From Cupriavidus necator A5-1 (lineage in GTDB: Bacteria; Pseudomonadota; Gammaproteobacteria; Burkholderiales; Burkholderiaceae), in the NCBI RefSeq assembly GCF_000744095.1, contig NZ_JQLI01000001.1, positions 2,790,001 through 2,854,000 of the forward strand: a stretch of 64,000 nt of DNA. The letters run 5' to 3'. Below, piece after piece: positions 42,097-50,648 of this stretch; the stretch's first letter is position 1; each line of letters starts with the position of its first letter. The notes under the pieces were generated by a model that searched no databases, was not told the DNA's origin, and saw only the letters and a program-made list of their open reading frames with translations. A program made the translations under genes and the position numbers.

Positions 42097-42630
42097 ATGG
42101 AACTTCATATGCAATCGCATCGCTACGCGCACCGGTGGCCCGACTGGCGCGCGGCGGCGCTGGCTGGCATCGTCGCCGGGGTGGTATTCCTCGTTCTTGA
42201 TCTGCTCGCGGCCATGTTGATGGGGGTCAGTGTCTGGAAACCGCTGACCATGATCGCCGCCATCATGCTGGGGCCTGACGTGCTGGCGCAAGCCGCCACC
42301 TTCCAGATGAGCGTGCTGGTCGCAGCCGTGGTGGTCCACTTCGTTCTCTCCGTCGTGTTCGCGCTGATCCTGGCAACGATCATGGCGCCGTTCCGTTTCG
42401 ATTCGAGCGTCGGGATGGCGTCGCTGGTGGGAGCGGTTTTCGGCCTCGTCTTGTACCTGGTCAATTTCCACGGAATGACCGCGGCCTTCCCTTGGTTTGC
42501 TGAAGCGCGAGGCTGGGTGACCGCCATTGCCCACATCGTGTTCGGCCTGGTCGCGGCCGACTCGTACCTGAAACTGGAGCGGCACGTAGACGAGCCGGCC
42601 GGCGGCGCTGGCGTCTCGACCGGTGCATAG
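42097..42630 (+). CDS. Conserved four-helix membrane protein, function unknown
   Basis: A 177-residue inner-membrane protein with about four helices: AALAGIVAGVVFLVLDLLAA, SVLVAAVVVHFVLSVVFALI, VGMASLVGAVFGLVLYLVNF and AIAHIVFGLVAADSYL. The N-terminus is His/Arg-rich and the last 17 residues are small and polar. AAAGGAGG precedes ATG 42097. I do not recognise a characterised family. It lies 43 bases upstream of the TolA-like gene (8-nt overlap if that gene uses its GTG start), so the two may be co-expressed. Confidence 0.75.
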   Translation: MELHMQSHRYAHRWPDWRAAALAGIVAGVVFLVLDLLAAMLMGVSVWKPLTMIAAIMLGPDVLAQAATFQMSVLVAAVVVHFVLSVVFALILATIMAPFRFDSSVGMASLVGAVFGLVLYLVNFHGMTAAFPWFAEARGWVTAIAHIVFGLVAADSYLKLERHVDEPAGGAGVSTGA

Positions 42631-42673
42631 GCAAAAGAAGCCCGGAAACGAGCAGCGACAAGACGCGCGATCC

Positions 42674-43432
42674 ATGCAGAACGTCGCCTATCCCTATCAG
42701 CCCGTGCGTGAACGGGGCACCTTGACGTGCTTCCTGCTCGCCCTGCTCATGCACCTGCTGCTGGGTGTCCTGCTCTATTACGGCGTGCGTTGGCGCAGCG
42801 CAGCGCCGGAGGGTGTCACGGCCGAACTGTGGGACGCCATCCCGGAAACGGCAATGACAGAGCCGCCAACCACGCCGGTGCCGAGCGTGAAGCCGGTCGA
42901 AGAGGAAGAGGCCGACATCTCGCTGCAGGAGAAACAGCGCAAGGCCGAGCGTGCCGCGCGCGAGGAAGCCCAAGCGCAGCGCGAGAGCCGGGCCCGCGCA
43001 GAGGCTGACCGTAAGGAGGCACAACGCAAGGCGGCGGAAGCGCAGCGCCAGGCCAGCACTGCCCAGCGCCATAGCGAACTGGCACGGCTGCAGGCGCAGG
43101 CGCAGGCAGGCAGTGCCGGCTCCGGGGCCGGCACCGGCTCCGCCGCGAAGGCTTCGTCCGGGTATGCCGAGCGGGTGCGACAGCGGGTCAAGCCCAACAT
43201 CATCTTCAACGAAGAAGTCAGCGGCAATCCTGCTGCGGTAGTCGCCGTGCATATGGCGCCGGACGGCTCGGTGCTGTCGACCAGGCTCGCCAAGTCAAGC
43301 GGCAATGCGGCCTGGGATAGCGCTGTCCTGCGCGCGGTGTCGCGATCCGACCCGCTGCCGCGCGACGAGAACGGCGTCGCGCCCGCCAACATCCTGATTA
43401 CCTTCTGGCCTAAGGACCTGGGCGGCTCGTAG
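42674..43432 (+). CDS. TolA/TonB-like energy-transducing protein (orphan)
   Basis: A 252-residue protein with the TolA plan. It has one N-terminal membrane helix (TCFLLALLMHLLLGVLLYYGV), a long charged helix of Lys/Arg/Glu/Gln/Ala repeats (about residues 75-150, probable coiled coil), a Gly/Ser linker (GSAGSGAGTG) and a TonB_C-like domain. The last of these has NPAAVVAVHMAPDGSVLSTRLAKSSGNAAWDSAVLRAVSRSDPLP. An in-frame GTG at 42623 would overlap the upstream gene by 8 nt. No tolQ, tolR, tolB or pal genes are adjacent, so it is a stand-alone copy or a TonB-like partner of something else. Confidence 0.82.
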   Translation: MQNVAYPYQPVRERGTLTCFLLALLMHLLLGVLLYYGVRWRSAAPEGVTAELWDAIPETAMTEPPTTPVPSVKPVEEEEADISLQEKQRKAERAAREEAQAQRESRARAEADRKEAQRKAAEAQRQASTAQRHSELARLQAQAQAGSAGSGAGTGSAAKASSGYAERVRQRVKPNIIFNEEVSGNPAAVVAVHMAPDGSVLSTRLAKSSGNAAWDSAVLRAVSRSDPLPRDENGVAPANILITFWPKDLGGS

Positions 43433-43709
43433 TGCTGCCTCCTGTGCCGGGGCCGTCCGTGCTACCGGCCGCGCGCTCAATGACGAAGGCGTTGCCGTAC
43501 GCTCAGGCTATTACCGCGCCCAGCCCATCCTGCGCCGCTTCGGCGTCGACGCACGGCGCGTCCCTCGCAGGCGTTCTACAATACGGCCGAGGAAGTGGAT
43601 CATTCTCATCTCGGTGATCCGCCGTCTTGCGGACCGGCGCTGACTGGCGCGGCCTTGTTTTCTGGTTACCACTCTTGCCTACCGGCCTTGCGGCGGGGCG
43701 TTTTTCTCC

Positions 43710-44480
43710 ATGAGCAATCTCTACCAACAATCCGTACTCACCGTTCACCACTGGACCGACACGCTGTTCAGCTTCACCTGCACGCGCGACCCGGGCTTTC
43801 GCTTCGAGAATGGCCAGTTCGCCATGCTCGGCCTGGAAGTCAATGGCCGCCCGCTGCTCAGGGCCTACAGCATCGCCAGCCCCAACTACGAAGACACCCT
43901 GGAATTCTTCAGCATCAAGGTGCCGGGCGGCCCGCTGACCTCGCGCCTGCAGCACCTGCGCGAGGGCGACCAGATCTTCGTGGGCAAGAAGCCGACCGGC
44001 ACGCTGCTGGTCGACAACCTGCTGCCCGGCAAGACCCTCTGGCTGCTCGCCACCGGCACCGGCCTGGCGCCGTTCCTGTCGATCATCCGCGATCCTGACG
44101 TGTATGAGCGCTACGACAAGATCGTGCTCACCCACACCTGCCGTTATGTCGAAGAACTGGCCTATCGCGAACTGCTTTCCCAACATCTGCCGCAGCATGA
44201 ATACCTGGGCGACCTGGTCCGCGAAAAGCTGGTCTATTTCCCCACCGTCACGCGCGAGGACTTCCACAATCGCGGCCGCATCACCGAACTGATCGAATCG
44301 GGCGAACTGTTCGCGCGGATCGATGTGCCCTCGTTCTCCACCGAAAACGACCGCGTCATGCTGTGCGGCAGCCCCGATATGCTCAAGGAAGTCCGGGGCC
44401 TGCTGGAGGCGCGCGGCTTCCTCGAAGGCAATATGAGCGAGCCGGGCCACTTCGTACTGGAAAAGGCTTTTGTCGGCTGA
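43710..44480 (+). CDS. fpr: Ferredoxin--NADP(+) reductase
   Basis: A 256-residue FAD enzyme of the bacterial Fpr type that moves electrons between NADPH and ferredoxin or flavodoxin. RAYSIAS (residues 51-57) is the FAD motif and LLATGTGLAPF (112-122) the NADP-binding loop. The C-terminus GHFVLEKAFVG matches the usual ending for this subclass. The ribosome site is weak (CGGGGCG). The 277 bases upstream hold no gene; TACAAT near 43578 could be a -10 element. Confidence 0.9.
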   Translation: MSNLYQQSVLTVHHWTDTLFSFTCTRDPGFRFENGQFAMLGLEVNGRPLLRAYSIASPNYEDTLEFFSIKVPGGPLTSRLQHLREGDQIFVGKKPTGTLLVDNLLPGKTLWLLATGTGLAPFLSIIRDPDVYERYDKIVLTHTCRYVEELAYRELLSQHLPQHEYLGDLVREKLVYFPTVTREDFHNRGRITELIESGELFARIDVPSFSTENDRVMLCGSPDMLKEVRGLLEARGFLEGNMSEPGHFVLEKAFVG

Positions 44481-44527
44481 GCGGTGCGCGGGCTAGCAGG
44501 ACTGCGGCTGGGAAGCTGTCGGTCTTG

Positions 44528-44881
44528 CTACCCGCCCAGCGCTGCCAGGTTCAACGGATGGGAGTGGCCGATCCAGTTGGCGGCATCGCGATGATCGCGC
44601 AAGGCGTCACCCGTGTTCGGATGGAGAAATACATCCAGCATGCCGTGGTTCAGCGTCAGCCATTCGACAATGCTGCTGAAGTGTTCGCGGTCGAACGCGA
44701 GCTGATACGACCACAGCGGATGGGGACCTACGGGGCGTTCATGGAAACGGCCTATCTGCGCGACGGCACCGAAGCGTACCGCGATGACTTCCCTGAGCGC
44801 CCACGCCGCATCGCGGCTTGACGCATCGAAATACACATGCGCGTGCCAGTTTTTGATTGCCGTTGGGTCGAGGCTGGTCAT
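44528..44881 (-). CDS. DOPA 4,5-dioxygenase family protein
   Basis: A 117-residue protein of the DOPA-dioxygenase family (IPR014980 type). WHAHVYFD near the start, VGPHPLWSYQLAF and the C-terminal HPNTGDALRDHRDAANWIG with HSHPL fit the family, whose histidines bind Fe(II). Fungal and plant relatives open the DOPA ring; bacterial copies are mostly uncharacterised. The ribosome site is weak. It is convergent with fpr and downstream of the 108-aa gene's terminator. Confidence 0.8.
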   Translation of the reverse strand: MTSLDPTAIKNWHAHVYFDASSRDAAWALREVIAVRFGAVAQIGRFHERPVGPHPLWSYQLAFDREHFSSIVEWLTLNHGMLDVFLHPNTGDALRDHRDAANWIGHSHPLNLAALGG

Positions 44882-44952
44882 GGTGAGTTTGAGTGTGTGA
44901 ATGCTGCAATTCTGCCTGCATTCACCCCGGTTGACGGCGGCAAAGTGGAAAT

Positions 44953-44977
44953 CGCCCCGGCGAATTGGGCCGGGGCG
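44953..44977 (-). terminator. Terminator-like hairpin after the 108-aa gene
   Basis: CGCCCCGGC (44953-44961) and GCCGGGGCG (44969-44977) are perfect 9-bp complements with a 7-nt loop. It lies 10 bases past the stop of the minus-strand gene, and on that strand is followed by GATTTCC, a weak T-tract. Confidence 0.6.
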
Positions 44978-44987
44978 GTCAGTCAGG

Positions 44988-45314
44988 TCAGTGCAGCTGG
45001 TGCTTCAGGTCAGAGAGTTCCGAATGCATCGAGGTGATTGCATCCTTCACCTTTGCATCGAGGCCGCCGGCCTGCAGACAAGCGCGCTCTGCGCGATCGC
45101 CGATCCGTTCGAGATCATCGACCCACTGGCGGATCCGATCGTCATCCTTGGACGACATGACCCTCGTTGCCGATTTGCATTCCTTATCGAGCTCATCCAT
45201 CCAGGTCATCAAGTCTGTAGGAATGGTCGCGTCGGCGTGGCAGGTTTTTGAGGCCTCGCTGATGGTTTGCTGCAGATGGGTAAACCGCTTTTGGATTTCA
45301 CTGGCTTGCAACAT
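44988..45314 (-). CDS. Conserved hypothetical helical protein (108 aa)
   Basis: A 108-residue, highly charged protein that looks all-helical (FTHLQQTISEASKTC, DLMTWMDELDKECKSATRV, RIRQWVDDLERIGDRAERAC, VKDAITSMHSELSDLKHQL). It has three cysteines and no signal or membrane segment. AAGAAGGGGG precedes the ATG and a hairpin follows the stop, so it looks like a real single-gene unit. I do not recognise the family; a small helical-bundle stress or regulator-binding protein is possible. Confidence 0.7.
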   Translation of the reverse strand: MLQASEIQKRFTHLQQTISEASKTCHADATIPTDLMTWMDELDKECKSATRVMSSKDDDRIRQWVDDLERIGDRAERACLQAGGLDAKVKDAITSMHSELSDLKHQLH

Positions 45315-45473
45315 GATGCCCCCTTCTTGAACATCAGTTCCAGATGAATTCAGGCAGCAAGTGACAGTGTGTTGCCCGAGCCATCGTCATTCGCCCGCTT
45401 CAATCGGTTGCCAGCCACGTTGCTTGCGTCAGAGCGGCACCCGAGCACGCGAAAGACGCTTTTTTAGTGTAGG

Positions 45474-46340
45474 TCATGATCGCACGCCTGCGCCGATGTG
45501 TCCCCCAGGACCCGGGCGGGCCTCGTCTGCCCGCACTAGCCGGCCGCGCCGGGGCATTTCGGAATCGAGCACGAGGCGGCCATGGATGCGGCCATTCATA
45601 CGTGTCACGTAATGCGTGCACTCGTCCATATGGGCCGACATCAGGGACCGTACCGTCTCCGCATCGCGGTCGCGAGCGGCTGCGACGATGCGTTTGTGGA
45701 ACACCACGTTGGCCGCGCCAAAGCGCTCGTGCTCGCAGGCAGGCGTGTCGTTGCCGAACACCACCAGCTGGCGGATCATTTCATTGATCAGTTCGCAGCA
45801 GAAGCGCAGCATCGGATTGGGATTGGCGGCGGCAAGAATGTCGTGGAAGGTCAGGTCTTCCTGCCGCTGGTCGAGCAGCGGGGTTGCGGCCGCGGCGGAT
45901 GCCGGGTCGCAGAGATCGATCGTACGCTCCAGTGCCCGGAAGTCATCCTCCGTCAGGTGGAGCACCGCTCCCGCCGCGAGTTCGGGTTCTAGCAGGCGCC
46001 GCACGGTGTAGATATCCGCGATCCCTACGTCCTTGAAAAACAGGTAGTTCTGCATCAGCTGGAAGGTGCGGTCCAGCGGCACTTCCACGATGGTGCCGCC
46101 GCCGGCCGGTCCGGTGGTGACGCTGATCAGCCCCTGCACCTCGAGTGATTTCAAGGCCTCGCGGATGGTGCTCTTGCTGACTGAGAACATCGCTTGCAGC
46201 TTGCCTTCGTGCGGCAGCTTGTCCCCGGGGCGCAGGTTGCGCTGCGTGATCAGTCGCTTGAGTTCCTCCGCCACCAGGTCCGCGCGCTTCTGCTTGCGGA
46301 TTTCGATGGCGCCACTCGTGCCCTCGCGAAACATCGCCAT
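45474..46340 (-). CDS. GntR family regulator with FCD domain
   Basis: A 288-residue FadR-subfamily regulator. The winged HTH (LVAEELKRLITQRNLRPGDKLPHEGKLQAMFSVSKSTIREALKSLEVQGLISV) covers about residues 20-75. The FCD helical domain follows, with TVRRLLEPELAAGAVLHL and metal-site histidines in TFHDILAAA and FHKRIVAAA. ATG 46340 (or 46334) follows GGAAAGAGG; the longer frame is rejected. It is divergent from the Liv-type importer operon, and the 28-bp palindrome between them is its likely operator. Confidence 0.87.
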   Translation of the reverse strand: MAMFREGTSGAIEIRKQKRADLVAEELKRLITQRNLRPGDKLPHEGKLQAMFSVSKSTIREALKSLEVQGLISVTTGPAGGGTIVEVPLDRTFQLMQNYLFFKDVGIADIYTVRRLLEPELAAGAVLHLTEDDFRALERTIDLCDPASAAAATPLLDQRQEDLTFHDILAAANPNPMLRFCCELINEMIRQLVVFGNDTPACEHERFGAANVVFHKRIVAAARDRDAETVRSLMSAHMDECTHYVTRMNGRIHGRLVLDSEMPRRGRLVRADEARPGPGGHIGAGVRS

Positions 46341-46513
46341 TGCCTCTTTCCTTGAAATAACTTGCGCACCACATGCATCCCCACCAGGTTGCGGCGTTCT
46401 CATTCTAGTGCTCCTGCGTGCTCCGTTTTGACGCGCAACCAACGGGTTCTCCAGCTGAACGCCGTCCACCGAACACCGCCAACACGGGTGCGTAAACCCT
46501 GAGATCCCTTTTG

Positions 46514-46543
46514 TTGACAACGACTTTGGCCCACTCCTAATAT
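46514..46543 (+). promoter_or_regulatory. Strong sigma70-type promoter of the Liv/carbamoylase operon
   Basis: TTGACA (46514-46519) and TAATAT (46538-46543) are separated by 18 nt. It is the best consensus promoter I find in the window. It is followed directly by the palindrome at 46549-46576. Confidence 0.7.
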
Positions 46544-46548
46544 GATTC

Positions 46549-46576
46549 TATTCTATTTATCATGATAAATAGAATA
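46549..46576. promoter_or_regulatory. 28-bp perfect palindrome (likely GntR operator)
   Basis: The left half TATTCTATTTATCA is mirrored exactly on the other strand through position 46576. It is very AT-rich and covers the expected transcription start of the plus-strand promoter just upstream. This fits a repressor that blocks initiation, presumably the divergent GntR/FCD protein. Confidence 0.75.
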
Positions 46577-46723
46577 AACAGGTTCGATTCTTGCTCGGGC
46601 AAGTCGGCGCCCGGGCGGAAATCACCGAATGCATGTCGGGGAGACGGTGGAGCGCCGGTGACACGGCGGGACCAGGCTTTCGCCCCGCGCAGCCCGATCC
46701 CCCCACATACCGAGGAGTGAGCC

Positions 46724-47926
46724 TTGAATCGTCGTGACCTGTTGAAACTGGCGGCGCTGTCTGCCGTTCCTGCCTCCCTCATCCATGGCCGTAACGTGTT
46801 TGCCGCGGGCGAAGCGCTGGAATTCGGCTGCCCGGTGCCGATGTCCGGTGCCTTCGCGGCCAACGGCAAGTTCGCGGACCTGGGCATGAAGCTCGCCATC
46901 GAGCAGTACGGCCAGGTGCTGGGCCGGCCGCTGCGGTACAGCGTGCTCGACACCGAGGGCAAGCCCGCCACTGCCGTGCGCAAGGTGCAGGAACTGGCAC
47001 AGCAGAAGACCGCGCGCTATTTCGCCGGCGGCATCCTGTCGTCCGAGTCGCTTGCCATGGGCAAGGAGGCCGAGAAGTTCGGCGGTGTGTTCGTGACCAC
47101 CGCCGGCGCCGACGAGATCACCGGCAAGGACTGCAACCGCGCGACGTTCCGCTGGTCGGTGCCGACCTATGGCGCGATCGAGCGGACCGTGCGGCCGCTG
47201 ATCGAATCGATGCCGAAGGCCAGGCGCTGGTACACCATCACGCCGCAATATGTGTTCGGCGACGGTCTGCTGTCCGCAGCCAAGGCGATCTTCAAGGAAA
47301 AGGGCATCGAGCATGTCGGCAACAGCTACCACGCCCTCACCGAAAAAGAGTTCAGCGGCTACCTGACCAACGCGCTGGCGGCCAAACCGGACGTGCTGCT
47401 GATCCTGAACTTCGGCTCGCAGTCGTCCGACACGCTGCGCCAGGCCATCAGCTTCGGCATGAAGAAGAACACCACCATCCTGGTGGCGTGGGCTTCGGGG
47501 CTGGAGCAGTTTGAATCGCTTGGTGCTGACCTGTGCGAGGGCGTCTATTTCGGGGCGCAGTACTGGCACGGCGTCGATACCCCGCTGAACCGCGAGCTGG
47601 TCAAGCGCGCCAACGATAAGTTCAAGGCCAATCCCAACTACAGCCTGGCCGGCTCGTACATCTGCACCAAGATCATGGTCGACGGCATGATCAAGGCCGG
47701 CAGCGCCGATCCCAAGGCGGTGGTCGCCGCGCTGGAGGGCATGAAATATGAAGGCCTGACCGGGCCGGAAGAAATCCGCGCCGCCGACCACCAGGTGCTG
47801 AAGAACTACTACCTGCTCAAGGGCAAGGCCAAATCGCGCATGAAGGACAAGGACGACTACGCCGAGGTGGTGAGCGTGGGCAAGGCGTTCCTGCCGGTCG
47901 ACCAGACCCAATGCAAGATGGCCTGA
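46724..47926 (+). CDS. Branched-chain amino acid-type ABC transporter substrate-binding protein
   Basis: A 400-residue LivK-type binding protein. The start is TTG at 46724, preceded by GAGGAGTGAGCC. It gives a twin-arginine-like signal (MNRRDLLKLAALSAVPASLI to FAAGE). The mature segments FGCPVPMSGAFAANGKFADLGMKLAIEQ and KARRWYTITPQYVFGDGL are typical. These importers carry not only Leu/Ile/Val but also amides, urea and aromatic acids. The leader of about 150 nt after the promoter has no recognised riboswitch. Confidence 0.88.
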   Translation: MNRRDLLKLAALSAVPASLIHGRNVFAAGEALEFGCPVPMSGAFAANGKFADLGMKLAIEQYGQVLGRPLRYSVLDTEGKPATAVRKVQELAQQKTARYFAGGILSSESLAMGKEAEKFGGVFVTTAGADEITGKDCNRATFRWSVPTYGAIERTVRPLIESMPKARRWYTITPQYVFGDGLLSAAKAIFKEKGIEHVGNSYHALTEKEFSGYLTNALAAKPDVLLILNFGSQSSDTLRQAISFGMKKNTTILVAWASGLEQFESLGADLCEGVYFGAQYWHGVDTPLNRELVKRANDKFKANPNYSLAGSYICTKIMVDGMIKAGSADPKAVVAALEGMKYEGLTGPEEIRAADHQVLKNYYLLKGKAKSRMKDKDDYAEVVSVGKAFLPVDQTQCKMA

Positions 47927-48031
47927 CGCTTGCGGGGCGCCTGCCCCGCTGACCGGGCATACCGAAGCACTAGAAGCACCGCGCCGCGCTGCCACGCACG
48001 GCACGGCGGCTTCCTTCATTCGCACGACCTC

Positions 48032-48889
48032 ATGAACGTCTATCTGTTGCAGGTGATCAACGGCGTCGGGATCGGCATGCTCTACTTCCTGCTGGCGGTA
48101 GGGCTGTCGATCGTGTTCGGCCTCTTGCGCTTCGTCAACTTCGCGCACGGCGCGTTCTATGCGCTGGGCGCTTACCTCTGCTTCCAGGCGCTGCAGTTCG
48201 GGCTGAACTTCTGGGTGGCACTGGTCGTCGCGCCGCTCGTGATCGGCGCGCTGGCATGGCTGACCGAGAAGGTCATGCTGCGTTACGTCTACGCGCAGCC
48301 GCATGAATTCCACATCCTGGTCACGGTTGGCCTGGCCCTGGCTATCCAGGAACTGATCATCGTCGGCTGGGGACCACTGGGCGTCGACGTGCCGCCGCCG
48401 GATGCGTTGCAGGGCGTGGTGATGTGGGGCGACTTCGTCTATCCGAAGTACCGCCTGTTCGTCATCGGCTTCACCGGCCTGCTCGCGCTGGGCCTGTGGT
48501 GGCTGCTGGAAGGCACGCGCCTTGGCAGCGCCGTGCGCGCCGGCAGTGAATCCGCCGAGATGGTGTCGCTGCTCGGCATCAATGTGTTCCGCCTGTTCAG
48601 CCTGATGTTCGCGCTGGGCGCGGCCACCGCTGCGATCGCCGGCGTGCTGGCGGCACCGATCCGCGGCGCGGAGCCCTTCATGGGCGTGGAGGCGCTGGGC
48701 GTGGCGTTCATCGTGGTCGTGGTGGGCGGCATGGGCAGCTTTACCGGCGCGCTGGTGGGCGGCTTGCTCGTCGGTATCGTGCAGAGCCTGATGAGTACGC
48801 TGTGGCCGGAAGGCGCGCGGCTGATGATCTATGTCGCCATGGCCGCGGTCCTGCTGCTGCGTCCGCATGGCCTGCTTGGGAGGGGATGA
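48032..48889 (+). CDS. LivH-type ABC transporter permease
   Basis: A 285-residue inner-membrane permease of the LivH family with about eight helices: VINGVGIGMLYFLLAVGLSIVFGLLRFVNFAHGAFYALGAYL at the start and the conserved GVEALGVAFIVVVVGGMGSFTGALVGGLL near the end. ATG 48032 gives the standard family N-terminus. Its stop overlaps the LivM start. Confidence 0.88.
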   Translation: MNVYLLQVINGVGIGMLYFLLAVGLSIVFGLLRFVNFAHGAFYALGAYLCFQALQFGLNFWVALVVAPLVIGALAWLTEKVMLRYVYAQPHEFHILVTVGLALAIQELIIVGWGPLGVDVPPPDALQGVVMWGDFVYPKYRLFVIGFTGLLALGLWWLLEGTRLGSAVRAGSESAEMVSLLGINVFRLFSLMFALGAATAAIAGVLAAPIRGAEPFMGVEALGVAFIVVVVGGMGSFTGALVGGLLVGIVQSLMSTLWPEGARLMIYVAMAAVLLLRPHGLLGRG

Positions 48890-49884
48890 TGGCATCGGGC
48901 AAACAATGGTTGGTGCGCTACCGCTTCTGGTGGCTCGCGCTGGGCGTCGCGCTGCTTTTGCCGCTGACGATGCGGTCCGGCACGCTCGCGACCGAGGTGC
49001 TGATCTATGCGATGGCGGCGATGGCCTGCAACCTGCTGCTGGGGTACACCGGGCTGCTGTCGTTCGGCCAGGGGATCTTCTTCGGGTTGGGCAGCTACGC
49101 GGTCGGGCTGGCGCTGACGCGTGCCGACTTGCCGATGCCGGTTGCCCTGCTGCTGGCGATCGTGGTCGGTGCGGCGGCCGCCGCCCTGGTCGGCTGGTTC
49201 TCGATACGGCAGCGGGGCACGTACTTCGTGATGCTGACGCTCGCGTTCGCCCAGATGTTCTACTTCCTGGCCTACACCGCGCCGGGGATCACCGGCGGCG
49301 ACAACGGCCTGCTCGACATCCCGCGTCCGCCGCTGTCGGTTGCCGGCAACGCCCTCCTCTCGCTGGCGTCGCCCTGGCAGTTCTATGGCTTCGTCGCCGT
49401 GTTGTTCCTGCTGGTGTTCTTCCTCGTGCTGCGCGTCACGGAATCGGTGCTCGGCCGGACCCTGCTTGCGATCCGCGACAACGAGGAACGCGCGCTTGCG
49501 GTGGGCTACAACATCCGGCTGTTCAAGCTGCAGGCCTTCATGATCTCCGGCGCGGTAACCGGCCTGGCCGGCGCGCTGCATGCCATGCTGACCGGCATCG
49601 CGCCGCTGACCAATATCGACTACCACGCCAGCGAGATGATCCTGGTCATGACCGTGATCGGCGGCACCAGCAATATCTTCGCCTCGGTGCTCGGTGCGGC
49701 CTTCTACGTGCTGCTGGCGGACTGGCTGTCCACGCTCTGGCCGCGCTGGCTGATGCTGCTCGGCTTCCTGCTGATCGCGGTCAGCCTGTTCATGCAGCGC
49801 GGGCTGTGGGGGCTGGGTGCCTCGATCTCGGATCGCCTGCACGGCGTGCGCCGCGCCCCCGTGACGCAGGAGGAAAGTGCATGA
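48889..49884 (+). CDS. LivM-type ABC transporter permease
   Basis: A 331-residue LivM-family permease. LLGYTGLLSFGQGIFFGLGSYAVGLAL and the RDNEERALAVGYNIRLFKLQAFMISGAVTGLAGAL block are family hallmarks. Tandem ATGs at 48886 and 48889 are both possible; GGAGG is better spaced for the second. The stop overlaps the LivG start (ATGA). Confidence 0.88.
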   Translation: MASGKQWLVRYRFWWLALGVALLLPLTMRSGTLATEVLIYAMAAMACNLLLGYTGLLSFGQGIFFGLGSYAVGLALTRADLPMPVALLLAIVVGAAAAALVGWFSIRQRGTYFVMLTLAFAQMFYFLAYTAPGITGGDNGLLDIPRPPLSVAGNALLSLASPWQFYGFVAVLFLLVFFLVLRVTESVLGRTLLAIRDNEERALAVGYNIRLFKLQAFMISGAVTGLAGALHAMLTGIAPLTNIDYHASEMILVMTVIGGTSNIFASVLGAAFYVLLADWLSTLWPRWLMLLGFLLIAVSLFMQRGLWGLGASISDRLHGVRRAPVTQEESA

Positions 49885-50648
49885 GCACCCCGATTCTCGA
49901 AGCCACCGGCATCGTCAAGCAGTATGGCAAGTTCATGGCGCTGAGCGGGGTCGACCTGCGCGTGATGCCCGGCACGATCCACTCGGTGATCGGCCCGAAC
50001 GGCGCCGGCAAGACCACGCTGTTCCACATGCTGACCGGCACACGCGCGGTCAGCGCGGGCCGCATCGTGTTCGACGGCAAGGACATCACGAGCGAGACCG
50101 ACTACCAGCGGGTGCAGCGCGGCATTGCCCGCTCCTTCCAGGTCACCAGCCTCTTCCCCAGCCTTCCCGTGCGGGAAAACCTGCGGCTGGCCGCACTGGG
50201 CACGTCGCCGCGCAAGGCGATGAACGGGTGGCGGCTGGCTGCTGGCGACCTGGCTTGCGCCCAGGTCGTCGACCAGGTGCTCGAACGCCTGGAGCTGACC
50301 CGCGTCGCCGGCAGTGCGGCGGGCGTGCTCTCGCACGGCCAGCAGCGGCGGCTCGAAGTCGGCATGGCGCTGGCCGCGCGGCCCCGGGCGATCTTTCTGG
50401 ATGAGCCTACCTCGGGCATGGGCGTCGATGATCTCGGCGCGATGAAGCGGCTGATCCGCGGCCTCGCGCAGGACCACACGGTCGTGCTGATCGAACACAA
50501 CATGGATATCGTCATGGACATCTCCGACACCATCACTGTGATGCAGCAGGGCAAGGTACTGATGGAAGGCGCGCCCGCCGTCGTGCGCGGCGACCCGCGG
50601 GTGCGGGCCGCCTACCTCGGCAACATGATCACCGGGGGCCAGGGATGA
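49881..50648 (+). CDS. LivG-type ABC transporter ATPase
   Basis: A 255-residue ATPase with Walker A GPNGAGKTT (about residues 36-44), signature LSHGQQRRLEVGMAL and Walker B AIFLDEPTSGMG. The signature has SHG in place of the usual SGG, which is common in LivG/UrtD proteins. Overlapping starts and stops on both sides show translational coupling within the transporter operon. Confidence 0.9.
   Translation: MSTPILEATGIVKQYGKFMALSGVDLRVMPGTIHSVIGPNGAGKTTLFHMLTGTRAVSAGRIVFDGKDITSETDYQRVQRGIARSFQVTSLFPSLPVRENLRLAALGTSPRKAMNGWRLAAGDLACAQVVDQVLERLELTRVAGSAAGVLSHGQQRRLEVGMALAARPRAIFLDEPTSGMGVDDLGAMKRLIRGLAQDHTVVLIEHNMDIVMDISDTITVMQQGKVLMEGAPAVVRGDPRVRAAYLGNMITGGQG

Noticed and set aside
46577..46723. 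Riboswitch in the 150-nt leader of the Liv operon
   Set aside because: No conserved riboswitch core or terminator/antiterminator pair could be recognised by eye.
46622..48895. 757-codon open frame on the minus strand opposite the Liv genes
   Set aside because: Low-complexity Gln/His/Arg-rich translation with no motifs; the plus strand carries recognisable LivK and LivH proteins.
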